Assembly: GCA_024401115.1 (NCBI GenBank)
Contig: JAKSLP010000003.1
Span: 1-64,000, forward strand
Direction: 5' to 3'
Source of the DNA: Bacteroidaceae bacterium
Lineage (GTDB): Bacteria > Bacteroidota > Bacteroidia > Bacteroidales > Bacteroidaceae
Length of the DNA stretch: 64,000 bases
The notes beneath the pieces were generated by a model. It saw only the letters and a list, made by a program, of their open reading frames with translations. It did no database searches and had not been told where the DNA came from. The position numbers were made by a program, and so were the translations under genes. This document shows positions 32,705-40,415 of this stretch, piece after piece (the stretch's first letter is position 1; every line of letters begins with the position of its first letter).

Positions 32705-33477
32705 ATAGAATAAATCAGTTATTCCAGAATAAGAAAGAAGGTATCCTGTCGCTGTACTTCTGCGCCGGACACCCCACACTGGAGGGAACCAATAATGTGA
32801 TAAGCACACTGGCTCAGAAAGGTATTGACATGATTGAGGTAGGTATCCCATTCAGCGACCCAATGGCCGACGGCCCGGTGATTCAGGATGCAGCCACCAA
32901 GGCACTGAAAAACGGCATGAGCCTTCGTCTGCTGTTCAGCCAGTTGGAAACCATCCGTCAGGAAGGCGTAACCATTCCTTTGGTACTGATGGGTTACCTG
33001 AACCCTATCATGCAGTACGGCTTTGAAACCTTCTGCCAGAGTTGCGTAAAATGCGGTGTGGACGGTGTAATCATCCCTGACCTGCCTTTCCGTGACTATC
33101 AGGAAGAGTTCAAGCCTATTGCCGATAAGTATGACATCCGCATCATCATGCTGATAACTCCTGAGACCAGTGAGGAGCGCATCCGCTTCATTGACGAGCA
33201 TACCGATGGATTTATCTATATGGTAAGTTCGGCTGCCATTACCGGTGCGCAGAAGGAATTCAACGAGGCCAAGCAGGCCTATTTCCAGCGCATCAACGGC
33301 ATGAACCTGAAGAACCCACGCATGATAGGTTTCGGCATCAGCAACAAGCAGACCCTGGAATCTGCCCAAAGCAATGCGGCAGGTGCCATTATCGGTTCCA
33401 AGTTTGTCTCATTGATGGATGAAATGAAAGATCCCGGCAAAGCCCTTGCCCGCCTGTATGAACTGCTAGCTGAATAA
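32701..33477 (+). CDS. trpA: tryptophan synthase alpha chain
   Basis: This is a 258-residue (beta-alpha)8 enzyme. The active-site glutamate lies in [11 protein letters not shown] and the aspartate in [21 protein letters not shown] and the phosphate-binding I-I-G-S-K-F-V complete the pattern. It cleaves indole-3-glycerol phosphate and passes indole through a tunnel to TrpB. It is the last gene of the operon and ends 9 bases before a hairpin that it shares with a convergent gene. Confidence 0.96.
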   Translation: MNRINQLFQNKKEGILSLYFCAGHPTLEGTNNVISTLAQKGIDMIEVGIPFSDPMADGPVIQDAATKALKNGMSLRLLFSQLETIRQEGVTIPLVLMGYLNPIMQYGFETFCQSCVKCGVDGVIIPDLPFRDYQEEFKPIADKYDIRIIMLITPETSEERIRFIDEHTDGFIYMVSSAAITGAQKEFNEAKQAYFQRINGMNLKNPRMIGFGISNKQTLESAQSNAAGAIIGSKFVSLMDEMKDPGKALARLYELLAE

Positions 33478-33485
33478 AATAAAAG

Positions 33486-33514
33486 GAGGATGGTTACTTG
33501 ACGTAACCATCCTC
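33486..33514. terminator. terminator shared by trpA and a convergent small gene
   Basis: A 12-base-pair perfect stem (GAGGATGGTTAC at 33486-33497 with 33503-33514) has a 5-base loop. It overlaps the last codons and stop of the leftward gene. On the minus strand it is followed by a T-rich run; on the plus strand the T-run is weaker and 8 bases away. Confidence 0.7.
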
Positions 33515-33757
33515 TATCAGTTTTTGACGAATCTCCTGCAAACGGCGGAAGTAACCGCCAAAGTACATATGTTCCTGGTGGTCATAAGCCACCTCTATCA
33601 GATAATCTACCGTTAGCGGAAGATGTATGAAATTACAATAGTTATTAAGTTGCAAAGTAGGCGGCAATTCTGCCTTATGCTCTGTAAACCAAGCATTCAT
33701 CTCATCCACCTGCTGACGTGTATAGGGCAGCGGTCTTTTATTTCTGGGGAGTGCCAT
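33494..33757 (-). CDS. small conserved protein, possibly DUF6965-like
   Basis: This is an 87-residue basic/aromatic protein with no signal peptide or membrane segment. It contains L-P-P-T-L-Q-L-N-N-Y-C-N-F near residues 36-48 and ends in a helix E-I-R-Q-K-L-I-E-D-G. This pattern resembles small Bacteroidetes proteins grouped as DUF6965, but I am not certain. Its ATG overlaps the stop of the upstream membrane-protein gene as TAATG, so it is translated by reinitiation from the same message as the branching enzyme. No function is known. Confidence 0.6.
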   Translation of the reverse strand: MALPRNKRPLPYTRQQVDEMNAWFTEHKAELPPTLQLNNYCNFIHLPLTVDYLIEVAYDHQEHMYFGGYFRRLQEIRQKLIEDGYVK

Positions 33758-34932
33758 TATTCTTCGTTTTTCTTGTTTCCAAAATCATAATACCACCAAT
33801 AGGTGGTTCCAAAATCCTCTCCAGCCAGGTTTTTCGACTGATGGTCGTCCTCACCCTGACGCATGGCTGACTGATAATCCTCGTAATTGGTCTCCTGAAT
33901 GACGTTGTGGTATGGCAATTCGGGACGGAACCGGTGACGATACAGCACCAACGCTTCCTGATAGTAACGCGGATAATCGATACTGTCCGATATTTCCTGA
34001 ATCTGATTCAACTCCTCAACAAACTCAGGCAACTTACGCTCCAGCAACAAGGCTGCCAATAGATAATCCTTAGCTAATGGCTTACGTTGAGCTTCGGACT
34101 TATCCAACCATTGTAGGAACATCAGAGCCGTAGTAGTACGGGCGGACGGATAGGCTCCAAGCATGAAGTACAAACTATCAGGAGCATAAAGCATACGCAA
34201 GCTGTCAGCCCGGTTCAGCAACAGTCCCTCTGCCCCATATTCCTGTGGATAATTGAAAAGCTTATCGCCTAATACGCCCTCTTTGGCCATGGCAACAGCA
34301 CGAAGCGCGGTAGTTGCCTGGTTGGCCCTTGGTGAATATTTGCCAACCGTAAGTGCCTTCCGGTAATCACCATTGGCAATGGCATACTCAATCTCCACCT
34401 GATTATGCAGTTCCTTTTCGGTATAGCTGAAGGAACAGGTCAAGATGCAGGAAAGCATCATGATGACAGCGTTAGGGAGCAGTAGGCGAACTTCCCATCC
34501 GTAACCCCGCTGAGAGGTAAAGGGAGCCGTACCCCTCAAGATAAAGGCAAGCAGGAAATAAAGCACAAGCACCATGGGTACACCAACCTTTACAGGTACA
34601 ATGCTAGCACCAGTGTATAGGGTGGAATCTGCATAAGTCAAAGCTGTCAAGAACACAAATGACGGGAAGAAACTAAATGCATACCACTCCCCACGGAGGC
34701 GGACTATGGTATTTAACAACAATTGCAGCAACCACAACACGACAGTCAAGACCAAAGCCCCTACTGGCGGGAAATAGATGGTCTGACCATGAGAAAGGAT
34801 GTGTTGAGCCATACCCAGCATACCGCCCTGTACCTTCCACAGAAAGATGTAGCAGAAGGCACAGAACAGGAGACTGTACAGGACATAGCACCAGAGTACA
34901 GCGCTCCTTTGCTGGGGATTGTTATAGTTCAT
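33757..34932 (-). CDS. DUF6057-type membrane protein
   Basis: This is a 391-residue protein with five or six hydrophobic segments in the first 170 residues, then a soluble helical half with TPR-like spacing (about 180-390) and an acidic, Tyr/Trp-rich tail. The layout matches the Bacteroidetes family DUF6057, which has no known function. The gene is linked on both sides by one-base TAATG overlaps, to glgB upstream and to the small gene downstream, so the three proteins are made from one message and may act together. Full-length family members can be longer, so this may be a shorter variant. Confidence 0.7.
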   Translation of the reverse strand: MNYNNPQQRSAVLWCYVLYSLLFCAFCYIFLWKVQGGMLGMAQHILSHGQTIYFPPVGALVLTVVLWLLQLLLNTIVRLRGEWYAFSFFPSFVFLTALTYADSTLYTGASIVPVKVGVPMVLVLYFLLAFILRGTAPFTSQRGYGWEVRLLLPNAVIMMLSCILTCSFSYTEKELHNQVEIEYAIANGDYRKALTVGKYSPRANQATTALRAVAMAKEGVLGDKLFNYPQEYGAEGLLLNRADSLRMLYAPDSLYFMLGAYPSARTTTALMFLQWLDKSEAQRKPLAKDYLLAALLLERKLPEFVEELNQIQEISDSIDYPRYYQEALVLYRHRFRPELPYHNVIQETNYEDYQSAMRQGEDDHQSKNLAGEDFGTTYWWYYDFGNKKNEE

Positions 34933-36965
34933 TATTCCTTAACCTTGCGCAATACCAGTGCAGTACGTGCAGGCAAGTACAGACGAAGCCACTCCTTCTT
35001 GGCCTTTCTGTACAAGGCATCGTACTGGGTGAAATGACGAACAGTATCATCGTTCAGCCCATTACCGCCAAACTTAGGATCATCGGAATCCAAAACCACA
35101 TCATATGAGCCGGCAGGAACCAACATACCGTAATCGGTGAATGACTTGGTAGGGCTGAAATTGAATACGAAAATCAAATCCTTACGGCGATAAGCCAATA
35201 CCTGATCAGGATCGTTATGCCAGATTTCCACAATCGGAGAATTCTGGATATTCTTGGTTCCGGTCATCAGGTGAGTCATCGCCTTATCGAAATCTCCCAA
35301 GTAGTGGAAGCACAGTTCCGGATTATCCACCAGATTCCACTGGCGACGTGCATATTTGTGGCTCCATCCGTTGCCCTCACGAGGGAAATCAATCCATTCC
35401 GGATGACCGAACTCATTACCCATAAAGTTCAGATAACCACCGTTAATCGTTGAACAGGTCAACAGGCGAATCAGCTTATGAAGAGCAATACCGCGGTGTG
35501 CACGCTCGGTCTCATCACCAATCTTGAAGTGCCAATACATATCAGCATCCACCAGACGGAAGATGATAGTCTTATCACCAACCAGAGCCTGATCATGACT
35601 CTCGGCATACGAGATAGTCTTCTCATCCTTGCGGCGATTGGTTACCTCCCAGAACATGCTGCTTGGTTTCCAGTCCTCGTCCTTCAGTTCCTTTATGGTC
35701 TTAATCCAATAATCAGGAACATTCATGGCCATGCGATAGTCAAAGCCGTAACCGCCATCCTCAATCTTGGCTGCCAGACCCGGCATGCCGGAAACCTCCT
35801 CAGCAATCGTAATAGCGTTAGGATTTATCTCATGAATCAGTTCGTTGGCCAATGTCAGATAAACGATAGCATCGTCGTCCTGACCGCCATTATAATAATC
35901 AGCATAACCGCCAAAAGCCTGACCCAAACCGTGGCTGTAGTAAAGCATAGAAGTCACACCATCAAAACGGAAGCCGTCGAAATGGAACTCCTCCATCCAG
36001 TACTTGCAGTTAGACAACAGGAAATGCAGGACCTCGTTCTTACCATAATCAAAGCACAGGGAGTCCCAAGCCGGATGCTCACGGCGGTCACCCTGCAGGA
36101 AATACTGGCAAGGATCACCGGCAATGTTACCGATACCCTCCAGTACATTCTTTACCGCATGGCTGTGAACAATATCCATAATGACAGCTATACCCTGCTG
36201 ATGAGCCGCATCAATAAGTTCCTTCAACTCTTCAGGAGTACCGCAACGGCTGGAAGAAGCGAAGAAGTTGCTGACATGGTAACCAAAGCTACCATAATAT
36301 GGATGCTCCTGGATAGCCATAATCTGAATACAATTGTATCCGTCAGCTACCACACGAGGCAGGACATTTTCACGGAACTCAGCATAGGTACCCACCTTTT
36401 CGGCATCCTGTCCCATACCCACATGGCACTCGTAGATAAGCAGCGGAGAAGTGTTTGGCTTGAACTTTTTCTTCTTGAAAACATATGGAACCTCAGGAGA
36501 CCACACCTGAGCACTGAACAGGCGAGTAACAGGGTCCTGAACCACACGACGCACCCATGCAGGAATACGCTCTCCCTGGCCGCCATTCCAATGAACCATC
36601 ATCTTATACAGATTACCATGCTTCAAGGCATTTTCCTTCAGGTTTATCTCCCAAACGCCATTCTTTTTAGGTTTCAAGGCATATTCAGGACGCTCCTCCC
36701 AATTGTTGAACTCACCCACCAGATAGATGGCAGTTGCATTTGGGGCCCACTCACGGAAGGTCCAACCCTTATCGGTATGATGAAGACCATAGTACATATA
36801 TCCTGTAGCAAAGTCGCTCAGTGAAGTCTTACCCTTGCCCGTCAACTCAGCTTTCTTGTCCAGTACACGCTGGCGGCGACCCTCAATGGCTGCCTCGAAA
36901 GGTTCCAGCCAAGAATCATTCTTAACCAGATTCAATTGCTGTTTCTCAACTTGTTTTTTCTGCAT
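34932..36965 (-). CDS. glgB: 1,4-alpha-glucan branching enzyme (eukaryote-like GH13)
   Basis: This is a 677-residue enzyme. An N-terminal CBM48-like domain (about 55-160, with F-R-E-W-A-P-N-A-T) leads into the GH13 barrel. Catalytic residues are D335 in G-F-R-F-D-G-V-T-S, E389 in I-A-E-E-V-S-G-M-P and D458 in A-E-S-H-D-Q-A-L-V-G. The A-E-x-V-S-G-M-P and E-S-H-D-Q-A-L-V-G segments resemble eukaryotic branching enzymes (GH13_8) more than the E. coli GlgB. It makes alpha-1,6 branches in glycogen. No other glycogen gene is adjacent; the partners are the overlapping DUF6057 gene and a small gene. Confidence 0.93.
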   Translation of the reverse strand: MQKKQVEKQQLNLVKNDSWLEPFEAAIEGRRQRVLDKKAELTGKGKTSLSDFATGYMYYGLHHTDKGWTFREWAPNATAIYLVGEFNNWEERPEYALKPKKNGVWEINLKENALKHGNLYKMMVHWNGGQGERIPAWVRRVVQDPVTRLFSAQVWSPEVPYVFKKKKFKPNTSPLLIYECHVGMGQDAEKVGTYAEFRENVLPRVVADGYNCIQIMAIQEHPYYGSFGYHVSNFFASSSRCGTPEELKELIDAAHQQGIAVIMDIVHSHAVKNVLEGIGNIAGDPCQYFLQGDRREHPAWDSLCFDYGKNEVLHFLLSNCKYWMEEFHFDGFRFDGVTSMLYYSHGLGQAFGGYADYYNGGQDDDAIVYLTLANELIHEINPNAITIAEEVSGMPGLAAKIEDGGYGFDYRMAMNVPDYWIKTIKELKDEDWKPSSMFWEVTNRRKDEKTISYAESHDQALVGDKTIIFRLVDADMYWHFKIGDETERAHRGIALHKLIRLLTCSTINGGYLNFMGNEFGHPEWIDFPREGNGWSHKYARRQWNLVDNPELCFHYLGDFDKAMTHLMTGTKNIQNSPIVEIWHNDPDQVLAYRRKDLIFVFNFSPTKSFTDYGMLVPAGSYDVVLDSDDPKFGGNGLNDDTVRHFTQYDALYRKAKKEWLRLYLPARTALVLRKVKE

Positions 36966-37004
36966 AATTCCAGTGGCAAATGCCCAAATTATAAGGTTAA
37001 TATT

Positions 37005-38303
37005 TTATCTTCTCCTACGACGGCGGGTGACACGCTTACGGGTGCTCGCACGCTTCTGTTGCTGCTGCTCTTTAACTTTGGCAGCCTCATCAGCAGCCAC
37101 GTGTTCAGCAGAAAAAGTACCGATAAGCAAGCCTTCTGCAGTCTGAACACCCTGTGTATCACCAGCCTGCAGGTTCACAAACGAGCCCGTCTGCAACACT
37201 CCGTTCAGGTAAGAAGCCTTGGCCAGGACAGTACCCTGTGCGTCAGTCTCCTCGAACGGGCCATCCATCAAATCATTCTTATAGAAACCAACCAGACGAT
37301 GACCGTTTGGTGCCATCATCACACCGGCTCCCTCTTTCTTTCCCTTGGCAAATGTGCCCTTATAGATCGTGCCATCAGCCAGTCTCAGGCTGCCCTCACC
37401 ATCCATCAGGTTGTCTTTCCACTCACCGTCATACACATCACCATTAGACCAGGTATAGATGCCATGCCCATGCATCTGGTTATCCTTCCAGCTGCCGTCA
37501 TATACCGCACCGTTTGTCCAATAGAAAGTACCCTTTCCGTCCTGGTTGCCATTCAGGAAGTGACCGATATACTTGTTGCCGTCAGCCGAGGTAAACGAGC
37601 CCTGACCGGTACGCTCACCATCCTGGTAGTCACCCTCGTATACATCACCATTGCGAAATTCATAACGGCCCTTACCATGCTGGACATCATCCTTCCAGTT
37701 GCCCGTATAAGTATCACCATCCACAAAGTGATAGACGCCGTTGCCATTGCGGGCATTGTGTGACATCTCTCCAGAATAGCTGGAACCATCCTCCCAAACA
37801 AATGTACCCGTACCGTGGCGCTCGTCATTCTTCCACTGACCCTCGTAATAAGCACCGTCCTTCCAGGTATAGCGGCCCTGGCCGTCACGCTCATTGTTGG
37901 TCCAGTTGCCCTCGTAAACATCACCGGTAAAATAATACATCTTACCCTGGCCCTGGCGGATACCCTTGTACCAGAGACCTACATAACGGTTGTTATTGTC
38001 AAAGTAATAAGATCCGGTACCATGAGGCATATCATCAAACCATTCGCCATCATAACGCTCGTTCTTCTCGGAATAAGTCATTACGCCATGGCCCTGGCGC
38101 TTGCTGATAATCCAGTCGCCCTCATAGACATTCCCGTCAGGCCAGATACACTTGCCCTTGCCATATGGTTTCTTCTTGACCAGTTCTCCGCTGTACTCAG
38201 AGCCATCCTTGAACATATATGTACCCACAGAATAGCGCTGTGCCCAGAGAGGGTTCACTGAAAGTGAAAAGATGAATATAATCGATAAAAGAGTCTTCTG
38301 CAT
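37005..38303 (-). CDS. secreted MORN-repeat protein
   Basis: This is a 432-residue protein with a signal peptide (first 21 residues, ending W-A-Q). The body consists of thirteen to fourteen MORN repeats of about 23 residues (pattern Y-x-G-x-W-x-x-x-x-x-x-G-x-G), from about residue 35 to 350. A short linker follows, and the protein ends in a very basic tail, R-K-R-V-T-R-R-R-R-R-R. MORN repeats form elongated beta structures that bind lipids or proteins; the bacterial role is not defined. The gene has its own consensus promoter and precedes glgB by 39 bases. Confidence 0.85.
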   Translation of the reverse strand: MQKTLLSIIFIFSLSVNPLWAQRYSVGTYMFKDGSEYSGELVKKKPYGKGKCIWPDGNVYEGDWIISKRQGHGVMTYSEKNERYDGEWFDDMPHGTGSYYFDNNNRYVGLWYKGIRQGQGKMYYFTGDVYEGNWTNNERDGQGRYTWKDGAYYEGQWKNDERHGTGTFVWEDGSSYSGEMSHNARNGNGVYHFVDGDTYTGNWKDDVQHGKGRYEFRNGDVYEGDYQDGERTGQGSFTSADGNKYIGHFLNGNQDGKGTFYWTNGAVYDGSWKDNQMHGHGIYTWSNGDVYDGEWKDNLMDGEGSLRLADGTIYKGTFAKGKKEGAGVMMAPNGHRLVGFYKNDLMDGPFEETDAQGTVLAKASYLNGVLQTGSFVNLQAGDTQGVQTAEGLLIGTFSAEHVAADEAAKVKEQQQQKRASTRKRVTRRRRRR

Positions 38304-38334
38304 ATTTTCAAAGTATAATCACAATGATAACATG

Positions 38335-38366
38335 CAAATTTAAAGAAAAAAAAGCAGACAGACAAA
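38335..38366 (-). promoter_or_regulatory. consensus promoter of the MORN gene
   Basis: On the minus strand TTTG (38363-38366), 20 bases, then TAAATTTG (38335-38342). It lies between the M16-like gene and the MORN gene and probably serves the MORN-glgB-DUF6057-small gene series. Confidence 0.75.
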
Positions 38367-38383
38367 CGGATTAAGGTTTCTTA

Positions 38384-39667
38384 TCATTTTTTACCGGCCA
38401 CAACAACCTTCATTTTCTCCGGGTCGAAATACCTGGCCACTATCTCTGACACGCGTTCCGGTGTAATGTTACGGATGTCAGCAGTTCTCTTAGCCATAAA
38501 ATCATCTTTCAGGCCTGTAGTATCCACATAAATGAACGCATCATTAAGTGACAAGATATTCTCATACCGGCGACTGAGTTCACCCAGCATATAATTCTGT
38601 ACCATTTCCAATTCTTCCTGAGGAATCCCCTGCTCGTGCAAACGCTGGATTTCTACAAAGACCTCGTCAATCAGCGGGTTTACATATTCATGGGCACATT
38701 GCGAAATAATGATCTTCACGCTCTCAAAAGGTTGCGGAATCGTACCGCTGAATATACCGTACGTGTATCCCTTATCCTCACGGATATTACTCATCAGACG
38801 GCTACCGAAATAACCGCCGAAAGCCGTTTCAACCACCTGCAAGGCATCATAGTCGGGATGAGACAACGGGATAGTGACATTACCCATGCACACCGCACTT
38901 TGAACAGAGTCTGTCACCTCTTCAAAAAAACGTTTATCAGACTGAGTGACAGGAGTTATAGGAACCAAAGGGACCAAGGTGGAAGACTGTCCCCATTCAC
39001 GTTTACCAAAGCGGTCCTCCACCATCTTACGAATAGGTCCGTTGACCTTTCCAGAGAGATAAACAGACACATTTCCACTATGGTAGTGGCGGTTGTAGAA
39101 ATCTACCAGATTATAGGTCTGAATACGGGAATAATCCTCGCGACCTGCAAACTTTGCGCAGGGATGCTCATCGCCCAAGAGAACCTTATTCAAGAGCACA
39201 CGAGCCTTATAATCAACCTTCTTACTGTTTACCTGATACTGCTGAAGAGCATTATCAACCATAATCTGGAACTCATCCTGCGGAAAGGAAGGCTCACGTA
39301 ATATTTTTTCAACAACATCCAAGGTTTCCTTGGCATACTTTGTCAATGAAAAAAGCGTGATGACACTGAAATTCACAGAAGTCTCCTGAACAACCCACGC
39401 ACCATATCGGTCCAGCAAATCAAATATCTGCTCTGAGGTAAGACCCACCGTACCCTCATTCAACATACGGTTGGTGAAATTAGCCTGAAGCGGCATTGTC
39501 TGGCGCCATTTTCCACCATGAACCAATAAGTCAAGGCGGAAGACCTCATGATTACCGCCATCCATTACGGTCATACGAGTGCCGTTGGGCATCACCAGTC
39601 GCTCAGGGGCAGGCAAGTTAAACACCTGCATGGGGCGGATTTCGGGCTGTCGGGTTCTATCAATCAT
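38384..39667 (-). CDS. M16-family peptidase homologue lacking the zinc motif
   Basis: This is a 427-residue protein with both halves of the M16B (insulinase-like) fold. The zinc motif H-x-x-E-H is replaced by N-F-T-N-R at residues 63-67, although flanking residues (M-L-N-E-G-T) align with the usual H-M-L-F-K-G-T. The C-terminal R...Y pair in S-N-I-R-E-D-K-G-Y-T-Y-G is kept. Heterodimeric M16 peptidases pair one zinc subunit with one such R/Y subunit, so it may be the non-catalytic partner of a peptidase encoded elsewhere. There is no signal peptide. It overlaps kdsB by ATGA (39664-39667) and is the last gene of the PBP1A-kdsB operon. Confidence 0.82.
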   Translation of the reverse strand: MIDRTRQPEIRPMQVFNLPAPERLVMPNGTRMTVMDGGNHEVFRLDLLVHGGKWRQTMPLQANFTNRMLNEGTVGLTSEQIFDLLDRYGAWVVQETSVNFSVITLFSLTKYAKETLDVVEKILREPSFPQDEFQIMVDNALQQYQVNSKKVDYKARVLLNKVLLGDEHPCAKFAGREDYSRIQTYNLVDFYNRHYHSGNVSVYLSGKVNGPIRKMVEDRFGKREWGQSSTLVPLVPITPVTQSDKRFFEEVTDSVQSAVCMGNVTIPLSHPDYDALQVVETAFGGYFGSRLMSNIREDKGYTYGIFSGTIPQPFESVKIIISQCAHEYVNPLIDEVFVEIQRLHEQGIPQEELEMVQNYMLGELSRRYENILSLNDAFIYVDTTGLKDDFMAKRTADIRNITPERVSEIVARYFDPEKMKVVVAGKK

Positions 39668-40413
39668 CGGCCAGCAAGAAAAGCTTCTGCACGTTCCAAA
39701 TCCTGAGGGGTATCAATGCCGATAGTCTCCACATCGGTCATACCAACCTTAATCACATAGCCGTTCTCCAGCCAACGCAACTGTTCCAGAGATTCTGCCA
39801 GCTCCAGCGGTGACTGAGGCAATGAGGTAATCTGACGCAACACCTCGGTACGATAAGCGTACAAACCGATATGCTTATAATAAGTATGGCCGGCCAACCA
39901 ATCCTGACGTTCCCTGTTGCGTGTAAATGGAATAATGCTACGGCTGAAATACAGCGCCTGGCTGCGCTGATTCAGCACCACCTTTGGTGAATTGACATTC
40001 TCCAAGGCAGCTAAACCATCCTCTGGCTTAAACGGCTTAACCAGCGTAGCAATCTGCGTCTCAGGATCCTGAAAGCAGTCCATGATGCTCTGCAACTGAG
40101 AAGGCTGTATAAACGGCTCGTCACCCTGGATATTAACCACCACGTCAAAATCTCCCGGGGTTTTGGTTAACGCCTCATAACAGCGATCGGTACCGCTCTT
40201 ATGGTTCGGGCTGGTCATTACCACTTTACCGCCAAAGGCAAGCACAGCAGCCTCAATACGTTCATCATCGGTAGCCACCACAGCATCCTGCAAGGTGCTT
40301 ACTACCTGTTCATAAACCCGCTGAATAACGGTTTTTCCACCCAGCATTGCCAAAGGTTTGGCTGGAAAACGGGTGGATGCATATCGTGCAGGAATAATAC
40401 CTAAAAACTTCAT
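39664..40413 (-). CDS. kdsB: CMP-KDO synthetase
   Basis: This is a 249-residue cytidylyltransferase. The N-terminal nucleotide loop I-I-P-A-R-Y-A-S-T-R-F-P-A-K-P-L lies at residues 6-21, followed by V-A-T-D-D at 46-50, G-T-D-R-C-Y-E near 75-81 and V-V-N-I-Q-G-D-E-P-F-I. It activates KDO with CTP for lipid A-core assembly, which confirms a Gram-negative envelope. Its ATG lies 2 bases after the PBP1A stop, and its TGA overlaps the ATG of the M16-like gene. Confidence 0.96.
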   Translation of the reverse strand: MKFLGIIPARYASTRFPAKPLAMLGGKTVIQRVYEQVVSTLQDAVVATDDERIEAAVLAFGGKVVMTSPNHKSGTDRCYEALTKTPGDFDVVVNIQGDEPFIQPSQLQSIMDCFQDPETQIATLVKPFKPEDGLAALENVNSPKVVLNQRSQALYFSRSIIPFTRNRERQDWLAGHTYYKHIGLYAYRTEVLRQITSLPQSPLELAESLEQLRWLENGYVIKVGMTDVETIGIDTPQDLERAEAFLAGR

Positions 40414-40415
40414 GA

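Noticed and set aside
35478-36824. A 448-codon open frame on the plus strand opposite glgB
   Set aside because: It lies wholly antisense to a well-conserved branching enzyme, has no domain-like segment and a composition typical of a shadow frame.
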